Shown piece by piece: positions 36,201 to 43,699 of a stretch of 64,000 nt of DNA. Origin of the DNA: Sabellastarte sp. h YS-2021 (Eukaryota; Annelida; Polychaeta; Sabellida; Sabellidae); assembly GCA_964017235.1 (NCBI GenBank), contig OZ024935.1, forward strand, positions 31,785,596 to 31,849,595, given 5' to 3'. The notes under the pieces were generated by a model. It saw only the letters and a program-made list of their open reading frames with translations. It did not search any database and had not been told where the DNA came from. How positions within the stretch are numbered: the first letter of the stretch is position 1; each line of letters opens with the position of its first letter. Position numbers and translations under genes: made by a program.

Positions 36201-39200
36201 TGCGTGCATTAGTTAGTCACGCAGATTTCTCCAAAACTACTACAGCTACAGATTTTTTGTAAATTAATTGTCCCAATGAATTTTCATGCCCTTGAAAAAA
36301 TTTTTGGTTTTATTGACTTAGGCCTAAAGATAAGTGAGTAATAGCAATCTTAGCTACTTTGAGTAAAGGGCTCATAACTCAAAAACTATTGCAGTAACAA
36401 CTTTTTCTTCAAATATGTTGTTCAGCTACTTTGTCCTTAGCTATAAGATGGTACATAGTTTGGGGTCCCATTGCATGCCATAAGTGAGTAATAGCTATTT
36501 TCTCATTTGTAGCTAAATAACACAAGAAGTAAATGTCAAATATCTTCAAAAGTATTGAAGTTAGGGAAATCTTTTCAAATATGTTGTCCATCTTCTTTTT
36601 GGTAAGCTATCACATACTAAAGTTTCAGACCTGTTGCGCCTTGGATAGCTGAGTAATAGCTACTTTGAAATTCTGACTGTTGAGTAAAGCTATTGTAACT
36701 AAAAAAGTGTTGCAGTTAGAGTGTTTTCCTAAAATATGTTGTTCAGCTACTTTGTTCTTAGCTATAAGATGGTACATAGTTTGGGGTTCTATTGCTTGCC
36801 ATAAGTGAGTAATAGCTATTTCCTCATTTGTAGCTAAATAACAGAAGAAGTAAATGTCAAATATCTTCAAAAGTATTAAAGTTAGGGAAATCTTTTCAAA
36901 TATGTTGTCCATCTACTTTTTGGTAAGCTATGACATAGTAAAGTTTCAGACCTGTTGCACCTTGGATAGCTGAGTAATAGCTACTTTGAAATTGTGACTG
37001 TTGAGTAAAGCCATTGTAACTCCAAAACTATTACAGTTGGAGTATTTTCCTAAAATATGTTGTTCAGCTACTTTGTTCTTAGCTATAAGATGGTACATAG
37101 TTTGGGGTTCTATTGCTCGCCATGAGTGAGTAATAGCTATTTTCTCATTTGTAGCTAAATAACAGAAGAAGTAAATGTCAAATATCTTCAAAAGTATTGA
37201 AGTTAGGGAAATCTTTTCAAATATGTTGTCCATCTACTTTTTGGTAAGCTATAACATAGTAAAGTTTCAGACCTGTTGCACCTTGGATAGCTGAATTATA
37301 GCTACTTTGAAATTCTGACTGTTGAGTAAAGCCATTGTAACTCCAAAACTATTGCAGTTAGAGTATTTTCCTAAAATATGTTGTTCAGCTACTTTGTCCT
37401 TAGCTATAAGATGGTACATAGTTTGGGGTTCTATTGCATGCCATAAGTGAGTAATAGCTATTTTGTTATTTGTAGCAAAATCATGACATAAGTAAATGTC
37501 AAATATCTTCAAAAGTATTAAAGTTAGGGAATTCTTTTCAAATATGTTATCCGTCTACTTTTTCATAAGCTATCACATAGTAAAGTTTCAGACCTGTTGC
37601 ACATTGGCTAGCTGAGTAATAGCTACTTTGAAATTCCACAGTTGAGTAAATCCATTGTAACTCCAAAACTATTGCAGTTACAATATTTTCGTAAAATATG
37701 TTGTTCAGCTACTTTGTCCTTAGCTATAAGCTGGCATGTAGTTTGGGGTTCTATTGCATGCCATAAGTGAGTAATAGCTATTTTCTAATTAGTAGCAAAA
37801 TAATGACATAAGTAAATGTCAAATATCTTCAGAAGTATTAAAGTTACGGAATTCTTTTCAAATATGTCATTCATCTACTTTTTTTGTAAGCTATCACATA
37901 GTAAAGTTTCAGACCTGTTGCACATTGCATAGCTAAGTAATAGCTACTTTGAAATTGTGACTGTTGAGTAAATCCATTGCAACTCCAAAACTATTGCAGT
38001 TACAACTTTTTCTTCAAATATGTTGTTCAGCTACTTTGTCCTAACTATAAGATGGTATATATTTTGGGGTGGTATTGCATGCCATAAGTGAGTAATAGCT
38101 ATTTTCTTATTAGTAGCAAAATAACAACATAAGTAAATGTCAAATATCTTTAAAAGTATTAAAGTTAGGGAAATATTTTCAAATATGTTATTCATCTAGT
38201 TTTTGATAACCTATCACATAGTAAAGTTTCAGACCTGTTGCACATTGGATAGCCGAGTAATACCTACTTTGAAATTGTGACTGTAGGGTAAATGCATATA
38301 GTTTGTGGTTCTATTGCATGCCATAAGTGAGTAATAGCTATTTTCTTATTTGTGGCAAAATAATGACATAATTTTTCTCAAATAACTGCTTCATCTACTT
38401 TTGGGAGAGCTTTCACATGGTGAAGTTTCAGACCTGTAGCTAATTATTCACCTACTCAAAATGAGTAAATGATAATTATCTCTAAAAGTATTGCGGATAT
38501 CCAATTTTTATCAAATAACTCATTCGTCTACTTTTGGGAGAGCTTTCACATGGTGAAGTTCCAGACCCGTAGCTAATTACTCACCTACTCAAAATGAGTA
38601 AATGTGAATTATCCCTAAAAGTATTGGGGATATCCAATTTTTCTTAACCTCTTCGCCACCAAGGGAACAGCATTCTACTATACCAAAGGAAAATCCGGGA
38701 TGAAGAGCTTACAGACAGTTTAGGTTGCTAAAACACACACCACAAGTGATTTCGTTGTCCATAACGGCCTCGTACATAATATTTTATTTACCGTATTTCA
38801 GTATACCAAGACGTTTAATTCTACAGTGCTGAATGAAAGCTTGCATATCATATGGGGGTGTCGACTGCTAGCCGACAGACATGGTACTGTAGAATACACA
38901 TTGCTGTCGACTGTTGGTCGACAGTTAAGGTCTTTAAGGGGTTAAATAACTCATTCACCTACTTTTGGAAGAGCTTTCACTTGGTGAATTTTCAGACCCG
39001 TAGCTAATTATTCACCTCCTCAAAATGAGTAAATGCTAATTATCTCTAAAAGTATTGTGGATATCCAATTTTTATCAAATTACTCGTTCATCTACTTTTG
39101 GGAGAGCTTTCACATGGTGAAGTTCCAGACCCATAGCTAATTACTCACCTACTCAAAATGAGTAAATGTGAATTATCTGTAAAAGTATTGCAGATATCCA

Positions 39201-42200
39201 ATTTTTCTCAAATAACTCATTCACCTACTTTTGGGAGAGCTTTTACTTGGTGAGGTTTCAGACCCGTAGCTAATTATTCACCTACTCAAAATGAGTAAAT
39301 GTGAATTATCTCTAAAAGTATTGCGGATATCCAATTTTTATCAAATAACTCATTCATCTACTTTTGGGAGGGCTTTCACATGGTGAAGTTCCAGACCCGT
39401 AGCTAATTACTCACCTACTGAAAATGAGTAAATGTGAATTATCTCTAAAAGTATTGCAGATAGCCAATTTTTATCAAATAACTCATTCACCTACTTTTGG
39501 AAGAGCTTTCACTTGGTGAATTTTCAGACCCGTAGCTAATTATTCACCTCCTCAAAATGAGTAAATGCTAATTATCTCTAAAAGTATTGCGGGTATCCAA
39601 TTTCTATCAAATTACTCGTTCATCTACTTTTGGGAGAGCTTTCACATGGTGAAGTTCCAGACCCGTAGCTAATTACTCACCTAATCGAAATGAGTAAATG
39701 TGAATTATCTGTAAAAGTATTGCAGATAGCCAATTTTTCTCAAATAACTCATTCACCTACTTTTGGGAGAGCTTTCACTTGGTGAAGTTTCACACCCGTA
39801 GTTAATTATTCACCTACTCAAAATGAGTAAATGCGAATTATCTCTACAAGTATTGCAGATAGCCAGTATTTCTGAAATAACTCATTCACATACATTTTGG
39901 AGAGCTTTCAATTAGTGAATTTTCCGATCTGTAGCTAATTACTCACCTACTCAAAATGAGTAACTGCCTATTATCACTAAAAGTATTGCAGATAGCCAAT
40001 ATTTCTCAAATAACTCATTCACCTACATTTTGGAGAGCTTTCACATGCTAAATTTTTTTAATGAATTTTTTAAATAGTTTTTAATGCATTAAAATTCATG
40101 AAATCATGCACTAAATCAATTATAACTTGAAAAGTATTACATTTAGAGCACCTTGTTAAAATATGTTATCTTTAGTACATCTAATTTATATGGCGGGAGA
40201 TAAATGCATGCGTCAGAATGCTTGTTCATTGATAAATTAGATTTCTTGGATTTGATCATTGCTTACAATAACTAGTGTCGGTTCTATCACAATGGGCAGT
40301 TAGGTGGTAACTTACAGGAGGGTTTTTAGTGTTGATGAACTATGGTGTTGATGCTATATTTCAGTTTTATGGGCGATTTTAGTGCATCTATTTATTGTGA
40401 TACAAATTATGTACCATATTCTCTTTTTCATTTCATTATGATAAAAACAACAGGGTTGTGTTGTCAGTTACAGTATTGCCAGTATTTTAGGCCTGTGTTA
40501 GTAAAGTACAGCAGAAACTCTATTATCTGATCATCCTGGGGAGTAACGATTAGGTCGGATAATAGAAAAGTTGGATAATAAAAAGCCTGAAATAACAGGT
40601 TTAAATGAAGTTGGGAGAGTGACTTTGAGGTTGGATAATTGAAAATTTGGATAATAGAGGGTCAGTTAATAAGAAGTTCTACTGCGCCTTATATGCCACA
40701 GGTCTAATTAAAATCCATGAGGATTTTAAATCCGCCTAGACCAAATTAAAATTTTGATTTCACCATGGTGATTTTGAAATTTTTGAATAATTTCGTATTT
40801 CATTTACACACAATCAAGTAACAAATTACAGTTTCAACAATTTTTTTTTGTTTTTGACATTTCAGATGATGATTTTAGACAGTAATTCACAGGGCACACA
40901 GAGTTATAGCACATGTACTTAAATGACTTTTTATATGTTGCTCTCAAATCCACAAAATTGTTCATTTCTTGAAAGAGGTAACTGGTAATGTTTACATTTT
41001 GTAAAATTGGCAAAAATTGATTTGACCATTTCATGAAGTGACTTATGAGTAATACTTTCAGGTAAGAAAAATAAAGTTTTGTGCAAAAAACTTCAGATGT
41101 TCTTTCTCCTTTACCTGGACTCTTGAAATTATATGTAAATGCTACTTACTCACCCTTACTCATGTCAAGCAATATCAGGACAAGTACTAAGATAAAGACA
41201 ACCGTTAAATCAATTGATGAAGTAACTTCTACAAAGTGGACAAGTAAAATAAAAAACGTATGCCTGAAGAAGTTGTTGGAATATTATGTCTAAATGCTAC
41301 TTTCTCATTTCTGAGCACATTTTAAATATGATGTGGACCAAAAATATATTTATTTTATTGGGTATAAAATGTGTTCTTATATGTTCGGTAAATGAAATTT
41401 TGTGATATCTTACTACATATTGAATATGTGTTGTTTGGGAACATTTTGTTTTAATTTAAAATCTGCCTTGTTATTTTCTATGGTTAATTATCTAGGATAT
41501 TAATTTCATGTAGTACACTAGTACCAGATTGAATGTCTACTAGGTGAACTTTTTAATCTTGTCCAGTCAAAATTAAAAATTTAATGTTGTTTAGGCAACA
41601 TTTAATATTTTACTAAAGTTAGCTGATAAAATTTAAATCAAAATTTTAATTAGGTTTAGGTGGATTTTAAATCTAACTGGGCAAAACAACCAATTTCACC
41701 TTGGCAAGATTACAATTTTGATTTTGCCTAGGCCGATTTAAAATCCGCCTGGAATTTAATTTGGCCTGTGACAATAATATTATTGAGTACTAAGCCATTT
41801 TAACTTTCGAGAGAATTTTGCAAACACTGTATCTCAGTTGTTTAGTTGTTTGTACTTTATCCAGCAAAGGTAAGGCAAGTCCCAGAGAAGAGATCTTGCA
41901 CAATATTGACCCACTTTTTGCACCAAAAGGCCAGCGTCTGTATAACCACACCTTTGACACTCGTGTGAGGGCCGCCATCAGAGTGGGTGAATGGAAGTTG
42001 ATTACAGGTGATCCGGGTGAGTATAAGATCTAGTATAGCCAATGACAATATGGCCAATGTATTTCATTTGTTTTTCTGTACTTTTTCAGAATGTAGCTTC
42101 AAAAGGTTATTATAAAAATGTTGAGCAGTCAGAAAAGTAATTACTTGCTAATCTTCAACCCATTCATTGGGTATTTCACTGTTGTTGTTAACCAACTAGT

Positions 42201-43197
42201 GGTGTCATCATCTGGGTATTTGAGGTATCGAAACCTTGAACAAAACCGTGAGCGATATTGCATTGTCATTTTTTCACAAATTAAACCTACGTTTGCACTT
42301 TAAATAGATGTGCATTGATAAATTTGACTGAAATATACTAGCTTATATGTTTCAATTGTGCTAACAGTGGGTAAAATGGTGAATATTTGAAGAAATAAAA
42401 AGTAAACAACATTTGTTTTTTTTTACTTCCTGTAGGAAGTGGAAGTAGTCATCACCATAGTTATGTCAGAAATCAAAACAAAACTGCATTAAAATAAAAA
42501 ATATATGAATATATTTATTAAATTCCTTCGAAAATAAGCTAAAGACATCGGATAAATTATGTTTATGAGATGCATCACGGATGATCACTAACCCTCGTTC
42601 ATCATCCATTTATTCCATCACCGGTGAATCTGCGATATTGGCCCTCATGATGACACCACTTTATGTGTATCAACAGCTGAATTTTTCCTTCCAGGAGTAC
42701 ATATTACTGCCGTCCTACTTACCTGATAGCTTATAAAAATTCACTGTATTCTTGAAAAGTTATTCAAAGACACTTGATATAGACTCTGTATTTTGAAAGA
42801 ACACTTAAATGGGCCCGTTTAATTAAGATTTTACAAAGTGAAACACTTTTATCTAAATTTCAGTTACATAGAACGTTTTTCTGGTCACATAAGTGTTCAA
42901 TTGAACATGGTTCAACTGTGTATATTTCCAGGTAACAGTAGTTGGATTCCACCACCCAGTGATACAATGTACTTCACACCTACAGTTGCTGAAACCACTC
43001 AAAACCTGTGGCTGTTTAACATTGAAAATGACCCGAATGAACATAACGACCTGTCAGCATCTCGTCAGGATGTTGTACTGACGTTACTTGATCGGTTGGC
43101 TTTTTACAACTCCACTGCTGTACCTGTCAGGTACCCTCCCTATGACCCAAAAGCTAATCCCAAGTACCATGGAGGCGTGTGGCTACCCTGGGATTAA
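18000..43197 (+). CDS. ARSB-like: Arylsulfatase B-like sulfatase (eight exons)
   Basis: Arylsulfatase B removes the 4-sulfate from N-acetylgalactosamine in dermatan and chondroitin sulfate in the lysosome. The exons join 18000-18257, 28164-28350, 30534-30730, 31838-31949, 33771-33866, 35863-36106, 41865-42016 and 42932-43197, giving 1512 nt and a predicted 503 residues (human ARSB has 533). All introns are GT-AG. Residues 1-24 form a signal peptide (hydrophobic [11 protein letters not shown]). Metal and active-site residues are D35, D36, formylglycine site C73 in CTPTR, R77, K127, H129, H226, D284, N285 and K302, each 16 or 18 lower than in human ARSB. The alternative in-frame start upstream is GTG, so ATG 18000 (or ATG 18006) is chosen. 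The exact substrate of this invertebrate paralog is not certain. Confidence 0.95.
18343..18837. mobile_element. hAT-like MITE (495 bp) in intron 1
   Basis: The ends are inverted copies (tagggatgggtcggta at the left, taccgacccatcccta at the right). The flanks ctgtcgagta (18333-18342) and ctgttgagta (18838-18847) are a near-perfect direct repeat; 8 bp of it fits a hAT target-site duplication. The interior has two related blocks (tgcttgccaacatat near 18427, tgcttgtcaactcat near 18601), so it may itself be partly duplicated. No transposase is present. It lies 85 bases after the exon 1 donor. Confidence 0.75.
19781..20290 (+). repeat. Hairpin-headed repeat in intron 1
   Basis: It starts with a perfect hairpin, TATATCCCC (19781-19789) and GGGGATATA (19801-19809). 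A gcgataactcaaaaacagat block follows and then loosely repeated text. The right edge is not clear and abuts the truncated 3' side of the minus-strand LINE. Confidence 0.5.
20321..21820 (-). pseudogene. LINE ORF2 reverse transcriptase with altered catalytic box
   Basis: Reverse transcriptase domains are clear: [55 protein letters not shown]. The catalytic box reads FADT where the sister copy at 352-363 has FADD: the codon at 21059-21061 is Thr, so the second catalytic Asp is gone. A TAA lies in frame at about 20615-20617, where the frame continues on both sides, and the protein ends at 20321 with the far C-terminus missing. The element is inactive by at least three independent criteria. Confidence 0.88.
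21943..23191 (-). pseudogene. LINE ORF2 AP-like endonuclease and linker
   Basis: The start codon is at 23191. Endonuclease motifs are [15 protein letters not shown] (Asp in place of the usual Glu of QETH), [20 protein letters not shown] and SDHSMVEL. A frameshift at about 23005-23020 separates the first 56 residues from the rest. The segment between 21943 and 21820, which joins to the RT, holds at least one stop. The endonuclease would nick target DNA for target-primed reverse transcription. Confidence 0.85.
23192..24472 (-). other. Unusually long ORF1-ORF2 spacer
   Basis: About 1.3 kb between LINE ORF1 and ORF2 has no recognised domain. The one longer frame (23185-23541 on the minus strand) is hydrophobic and unconvincing. 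It may be a later insertion with unclear borders or a true feature of this LINE family. Confidence 0.4.
24473..24665 (-). repeat. Tandem duplication of ~118 bp at the end of LINE ORF1
   Basis: The block ttgtcttaattataaattgt, then cattatacaagacagtta, occurs at about 24480 and again at about 24597, each followed by similar aaattcctgtctcaac / aagttgctgtctcacc text. The second copy runs into the ORF1 C-terminus. Confidence 0.7.
24655..26437 (-). pseudogene. LINE ORF1 with coiled coil, RNA-binding region and C-terminal NADAR domain
   Basis: In the minus direction, residues from 26437 to about 26217 form a coiled coil. A small DNA transposon interrupts the gene at 25611-26215. From about 25600 to 25170 comes an L1 ORF1p-like RRM plus C-terminal domain ([30 protein letters not shown]). 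Then, with no stop or shift, a NADAR domain runs from about 25115 to 24656: [32 protein letters not shown], then [13 protein letters not shown] and [16 protein letters not shown] enzymes remove ADP-ribose from guanine bases. Two adjacent in-frame stops (TGA, TAA at 24898-24903) fall between GFD and the last third of NADAR. The normal role of ORF1p is to bind element RNA; the NADAR role is inferred. Confidence 0.82.
25611..26215. mobile_element. Small non-autonomous DNA transposon inside LINE ORF1
   Basis: The left end (ctgttccacca, then ggactaag) is inverted at the right end (cttagtcgtgtggtggaac). The insert is markedly more GC-rich than its surroundings and is filled with variants of tgggactaag and ggcctgaggaggcc. 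It interrupts the ORF1 reading frame: the coiled coil is upstream and the RNA-binding part downstream. Target-site duplication is unclear, so the superfamily (PIF/Harbinger-like or hAT-like) is open. Confidence 0.65.
26398..26645 (-). repeat. Tandem 5' units of the LINE (~149-bp period)
   Basis: The block holding the ORF1 start and the bases before it (aatttcctctaaaatacctt, then caatgtttatatttaaaac, then gtgtgaaacttcttcaatc) recurs 149 bases away (caatttcctctaatatatct and so on). Tandem 5' units of this kind act as promoters in some L1-type LINEs. An A-rich stretch and a TA microsatellite separate them. Confidence 0.7.
27061..27760 (+). repeat. Hairpin-headed tandem repeat (~120-145 bp units) in intron 1
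   Basis: After a weak hairpin (gttgg / ccaac at 27069-27093) and a ctgtccgtccttctgtctgt microsatellite come about five imperfect units, each with a gatcgatttgaaacttaac-like core, taggctaggttg, and aagatggcc...catcttgaaatt. Confidence 0.7.
28164..28350 (+). CDS. ARSB-like: ARSB-like exon 2: catalytic Lys and His
   Basis: Encodes residues 87-148 and one base of codon 149. The block [12 protein letters not shown] follows directly on the signature in exon 1, as in the family. VGKWHVG provides K127 and H129. It ends in RGFDTYYG, split by the intron after the first base of the Gly codon. Acceptor gatttag, donor gtatgt. Confidence 0.95.
28690..29050 (+). repeat. CR1/L2-like LINE 3' relic in intron 2
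   Basis: The translated + strand, in broken frames, shows [16 protein letters not shown] and [10 protein letters not shown], blocks also found in the minus-strand LINEs at 48964-53470 (LHWLPIRHR and similar). It is a decayed 3' fragment with stops. Confidence 0.6.
29540..29910 (+). repeat. Hairpin-headed tandem repeat in intron 2
   Basis: A perfect hairpin (taactccagcc / ggctggagtta, 29543-29570) is followed by a gtccgggcggcg block and two units of about 155 bp (gtgggtgtttcatagcctaa, then ttttcaccaaattttcagg, aagaggatctagagctgatt, and ttgccatggcaacac). Confidence 0.75.
30534..30730 (+). CDS. ARSB-like: ARSB-like exon 3
   Basis: Finishes codon 149 and encodes residues up to 214, ending in phase 0 at GATGAG|gtaata. 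[11 protein letters not shown] matches the ARSB block after RGFDTYFG. It includes a possible N-glycosylation site (ANSSG). The exon has a 197-nt copy at 48254-48450. Confidence 0.95.
31441..31740 (+). repeat. Old copy of the TTAA-type MITE
   Basis: It shares, in order, gatgaagagct, gctaaaacacaca, gataccaagagtttaat and ggggtgttgaatgctagt with the sharper copy at 38648-38941. The ends are decayed. A third fragment lies near 44330-44365. Confidence 0.6.
31838..31949 (+). CDS. ARSB-like: ARSB-like exon 4: catalytic His
   Basis: Encodes residues 215-251 plus one base. [16 protein letters not shown] holds H226, equivalent to His242 of human ARSB. Acceptor tttgcag, donor gtgagc. The copy at 51588-51699 differs only at synonymous sites. 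Confidence 0.95.
32040..32660 (+). repeat. Tandem repeat (~130-135 bp units) in intron 4
   Basis: Four to five imperfect units each carry a gtctgggctgtatttcagaa-like block, a ggtagggacattggtt block, a tgcagcatcatgtgac block and tgacctttgaccttgctgta. A head with ccccacagcctttatggtg and ggcgggcggtcgg precedes them. The element is absent from the paralogous intron at 51700-52123. Confidence 0.7.
33771..33866 (+). CDS. ARSB-like: ARSB-like exon 5
   Basis: Encodes residues 252-283 plus the first base of codon 284. It contains [16 protein letters not shown] with a possible N-glycosylation site at N263, and ends at FIFST just before the DNGG metal-binding block. Acceptor tttgttag, donor gtatga. Confidence 0.95.
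34120..34669. repeat. Inverted-repeat element, GGCCGGTTTCACAAAG-type ends, ACTTAGCC stem
   Basis: The left end (aggggtcgatttcacaaaag, then gacttagcc) is inverted at the right (ggcttagtc-like words, then ctttgtgaaaccggcccct). The interior is dense in acttaag/cttagtct words on both strands, allowing long pairing. No coding sequence. It lies in intron 5, just before a second element with similar ends. Confidence 0.7.
34724..35700. repeat. Inverted-repeat element, GGCCGGTTTCAC-type ends, CCTTAAGG stem
   Basis: Left end ctggggccagtttcacgaag, then gctccttaag; right end cttcatgaaaccggccccag. Subterminal ccttaaag/ctttaagg words are repeated on both strands. The ends match the neighbouring element, but the stem text is different. 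No transposase frame is seen in 977 bases. Confidence 0.7.
35863..36106 (+). CDS. ARSB-like: ARSB-like exon 6: DNGG block and catalytic Lys
   Basis: Completes D284 and encodes residues to 364 plus two bases. It carries DNGG (D284, N285), NNWPLRGWK (K302), [11 protein letters not shown] and [10 protein letters not shown]. Residue 288 is Glu where the family usually has Gln. Acceptor atacag, donor gtaagt. A mobile hairpin begins only about 12 bases after the donor. Confidence 0.95.
36170..36207 (+). repeat. (GCGT)n microsatellite
   Basis: A run of gtgcgtgcgtgcgtgcg-type units directly after the hairpin head. Confidence 0.85.
36410..38390 (+). repeat. 321-bp tandem repeat, six units, each a diverged dimer
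   Basis: The block aaatatgttgtccatctact recurs at 321-base steps (about 36570, 36891, 37212, 37533, then slightly diverged near 37860 and 38180). Within each unit two halves of about 160 bp share ttcagctacttt...agctataag / ttcatctacttt...agctatcac text and a following gagtaatagcta block, so the unit is a higher-order dimer. Repeated minus-strand open frames here are a by-product of the repetition. Confidence 0.85.
38390..40060 (+). repeat. ~134-bp tandem repeat, about eleven units
   Basis: cttttgggagagctttcac recurs about every 134 bases from 38397 to near 40030, with gaccc/cgtagctaattactcacc and aaaatgagtaaatg inside each unit. The blocks correspond in order to those of the 321-bp dimer halves, so both arrays descend from one ancestral unit. 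A MITE interrupts the array at 38648-38941. Confidence 0.85.
38648..38941. mobile_element. piggyBac-like MITE (294 bp) with TTAA duplication
   Basis: It is flanked by TTAA at 38644-38647 and 38942-38945. The ends are cctctt and aagggg, consistent with piggyBac-type ends. It interrupts a 134-bp satellite unit whose halves rejoin exactly when the insert and one TTAA are removed. No transposase. Confidence 0.75.
40509..40684. mobile_element. pogo/Tigger-like MITE (~176 bp)
   Basis: Ends cagcagaaactctattatct and its imperfect inverse aataagaagttctactg. Internal ggataata words are repeated. Short ends starting CAG fit pogo/Tigger-type elements. TA duplication is only clear on the left. Confidence 0.55.
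40697..41771. mobile_element. Long-TIR non-autonomous element (~1.07 kb) in intron 6
   Basis: Left end ccacaggtctaattaaaatc, then ggattttaaatccgcctag; right end, inverted, ccgatttaaaatccgcctgg, then aatttggcctgtga. The subterminal attttaaatc words are repeated. No transposase frame is supported inside. Confidence 0.6.
41865..42016 (+). CDS. ARSB-like: ARSB-like exon 7
   Basis: Enters in phase 2 and leaves in phase 1. It encodes [14 protein letters not shown] and [16 protein letters not shown], the conserved ARSB C-terminal blocks, after residue 364. Acceptor tatccag, donor gtgagt. No copy of this exon is seen downstream in the window. Confidence 0.93.
42421..42445. repeat. Small hairpin (ttacttcctgtaggaagtg)
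   Basis: cttcc and ggaag pair around a four-base loop, with ttacttcc/ggaagtag extending it. It is probably the head of another short repeat in intron 7. Confidence 0.4.
42932..43197 (+). CDS. ARSB-like: ARSB-like exon 8 and stop
   Basis: Encodes the last 88 residues: [41 protein letters not shown] and the terminal GVWLPWD before TAA at 43195-43197. The LWLF...DP block and the GVW...PW ending are typical of ARSB. Acceptor tttccag. Two possible N-glycosylation sites (NSS, NST) are present. Confidence 0.95.
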
Positions 43198-43683
43198 GAT
43201 TAGTGTGAGAAACTTTTTCACAAGTAGAGAATGTCTTATTTTTCTTAGAATTTTGTGGAAATTTCGTAAAGAATTCATGAGTTATGTAGCTATTTTAGTC
43301 TGTTGAATTTTTTCATCTTTGTTTAACTGTAAGGATTTGTGGAGTGTAGAGTTTAATGTATCATGGTGTTGACTACACCAGGCAAAAATTACAATACTAG
43401 AGCATGTAAAACTGGATAAAACCTTATGAACAATTAGTTACAAATGGTTCATGGAGTATCAGATATTGTCACACTGTTGAATATGACATGGAAATTTGTA
43501 TTTGAGAAAAAAAATGGCAGATTTGTCACTTGTTTGTTTTTTGTTCAGATTCATTGCATGGATTCTAAGTTAAGTGTGTTGTACATTAGAAGCAGGAAAA
43601 TAGATTATTGCATTAATATGTCTTTGCTCCTGGTTGGGTATCATGGCAGAGTAAACAATATGACAAAAAGTAAATAACACTGC

Positions 43684-43689
43684 AATAAA
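43684..43689 (+). terminator. Candidate polyadenylation signal AATAAA
   Basis: First clear AATAAA after the sulfatase stop, giving a 3' UTR of about 490-510 nt. A canonical signal in AT-rich sequence, so modest confidence. Confidence 0.4.
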
Positions 43690-43699
43690 ACCCCTATTA

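Larger units (their letters stand above)
36118..40206. mobile_element. Satellite-bearing element with inverted ends in intron 6
   Basis: A 4.1-kb unit is bounded by attatctcccgcc (36121-36133) and its inverse ggcgggagataaat (40192-40205). The left end is itself a hairpin (atctccc...gggagat, 36124-36156) and is followed by a GCGT microsatellite, then two tandem arrays. No protein is encoded. The layout (short inverted ends, microsatellite, tandem core) resembles pearl or other Helitron-related non-autonomous elements described in bivalves, but I cannot confirm membership. Confidence 0.65.

Noticed and set aside
36409-37512. Series of similar minus-strand frames of 60-95 residues ([10 protein letters not shown] type)
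   Set aside because: They repeat at the 321-base satellite period and have no coding support beyond the repetition.
36410-40060. Regular repeats that might suggest a CRISPR-like array
   Set aside because: Units are contiguous with no unique spacers, the context is an intron in an animal genome, and the array is a satellite inside a mobile element.
43088-43306. 72-residue frame over sulfatase exon 8
   Set aside because: It is in a different frame from the exon, which has clear ARSB homology.
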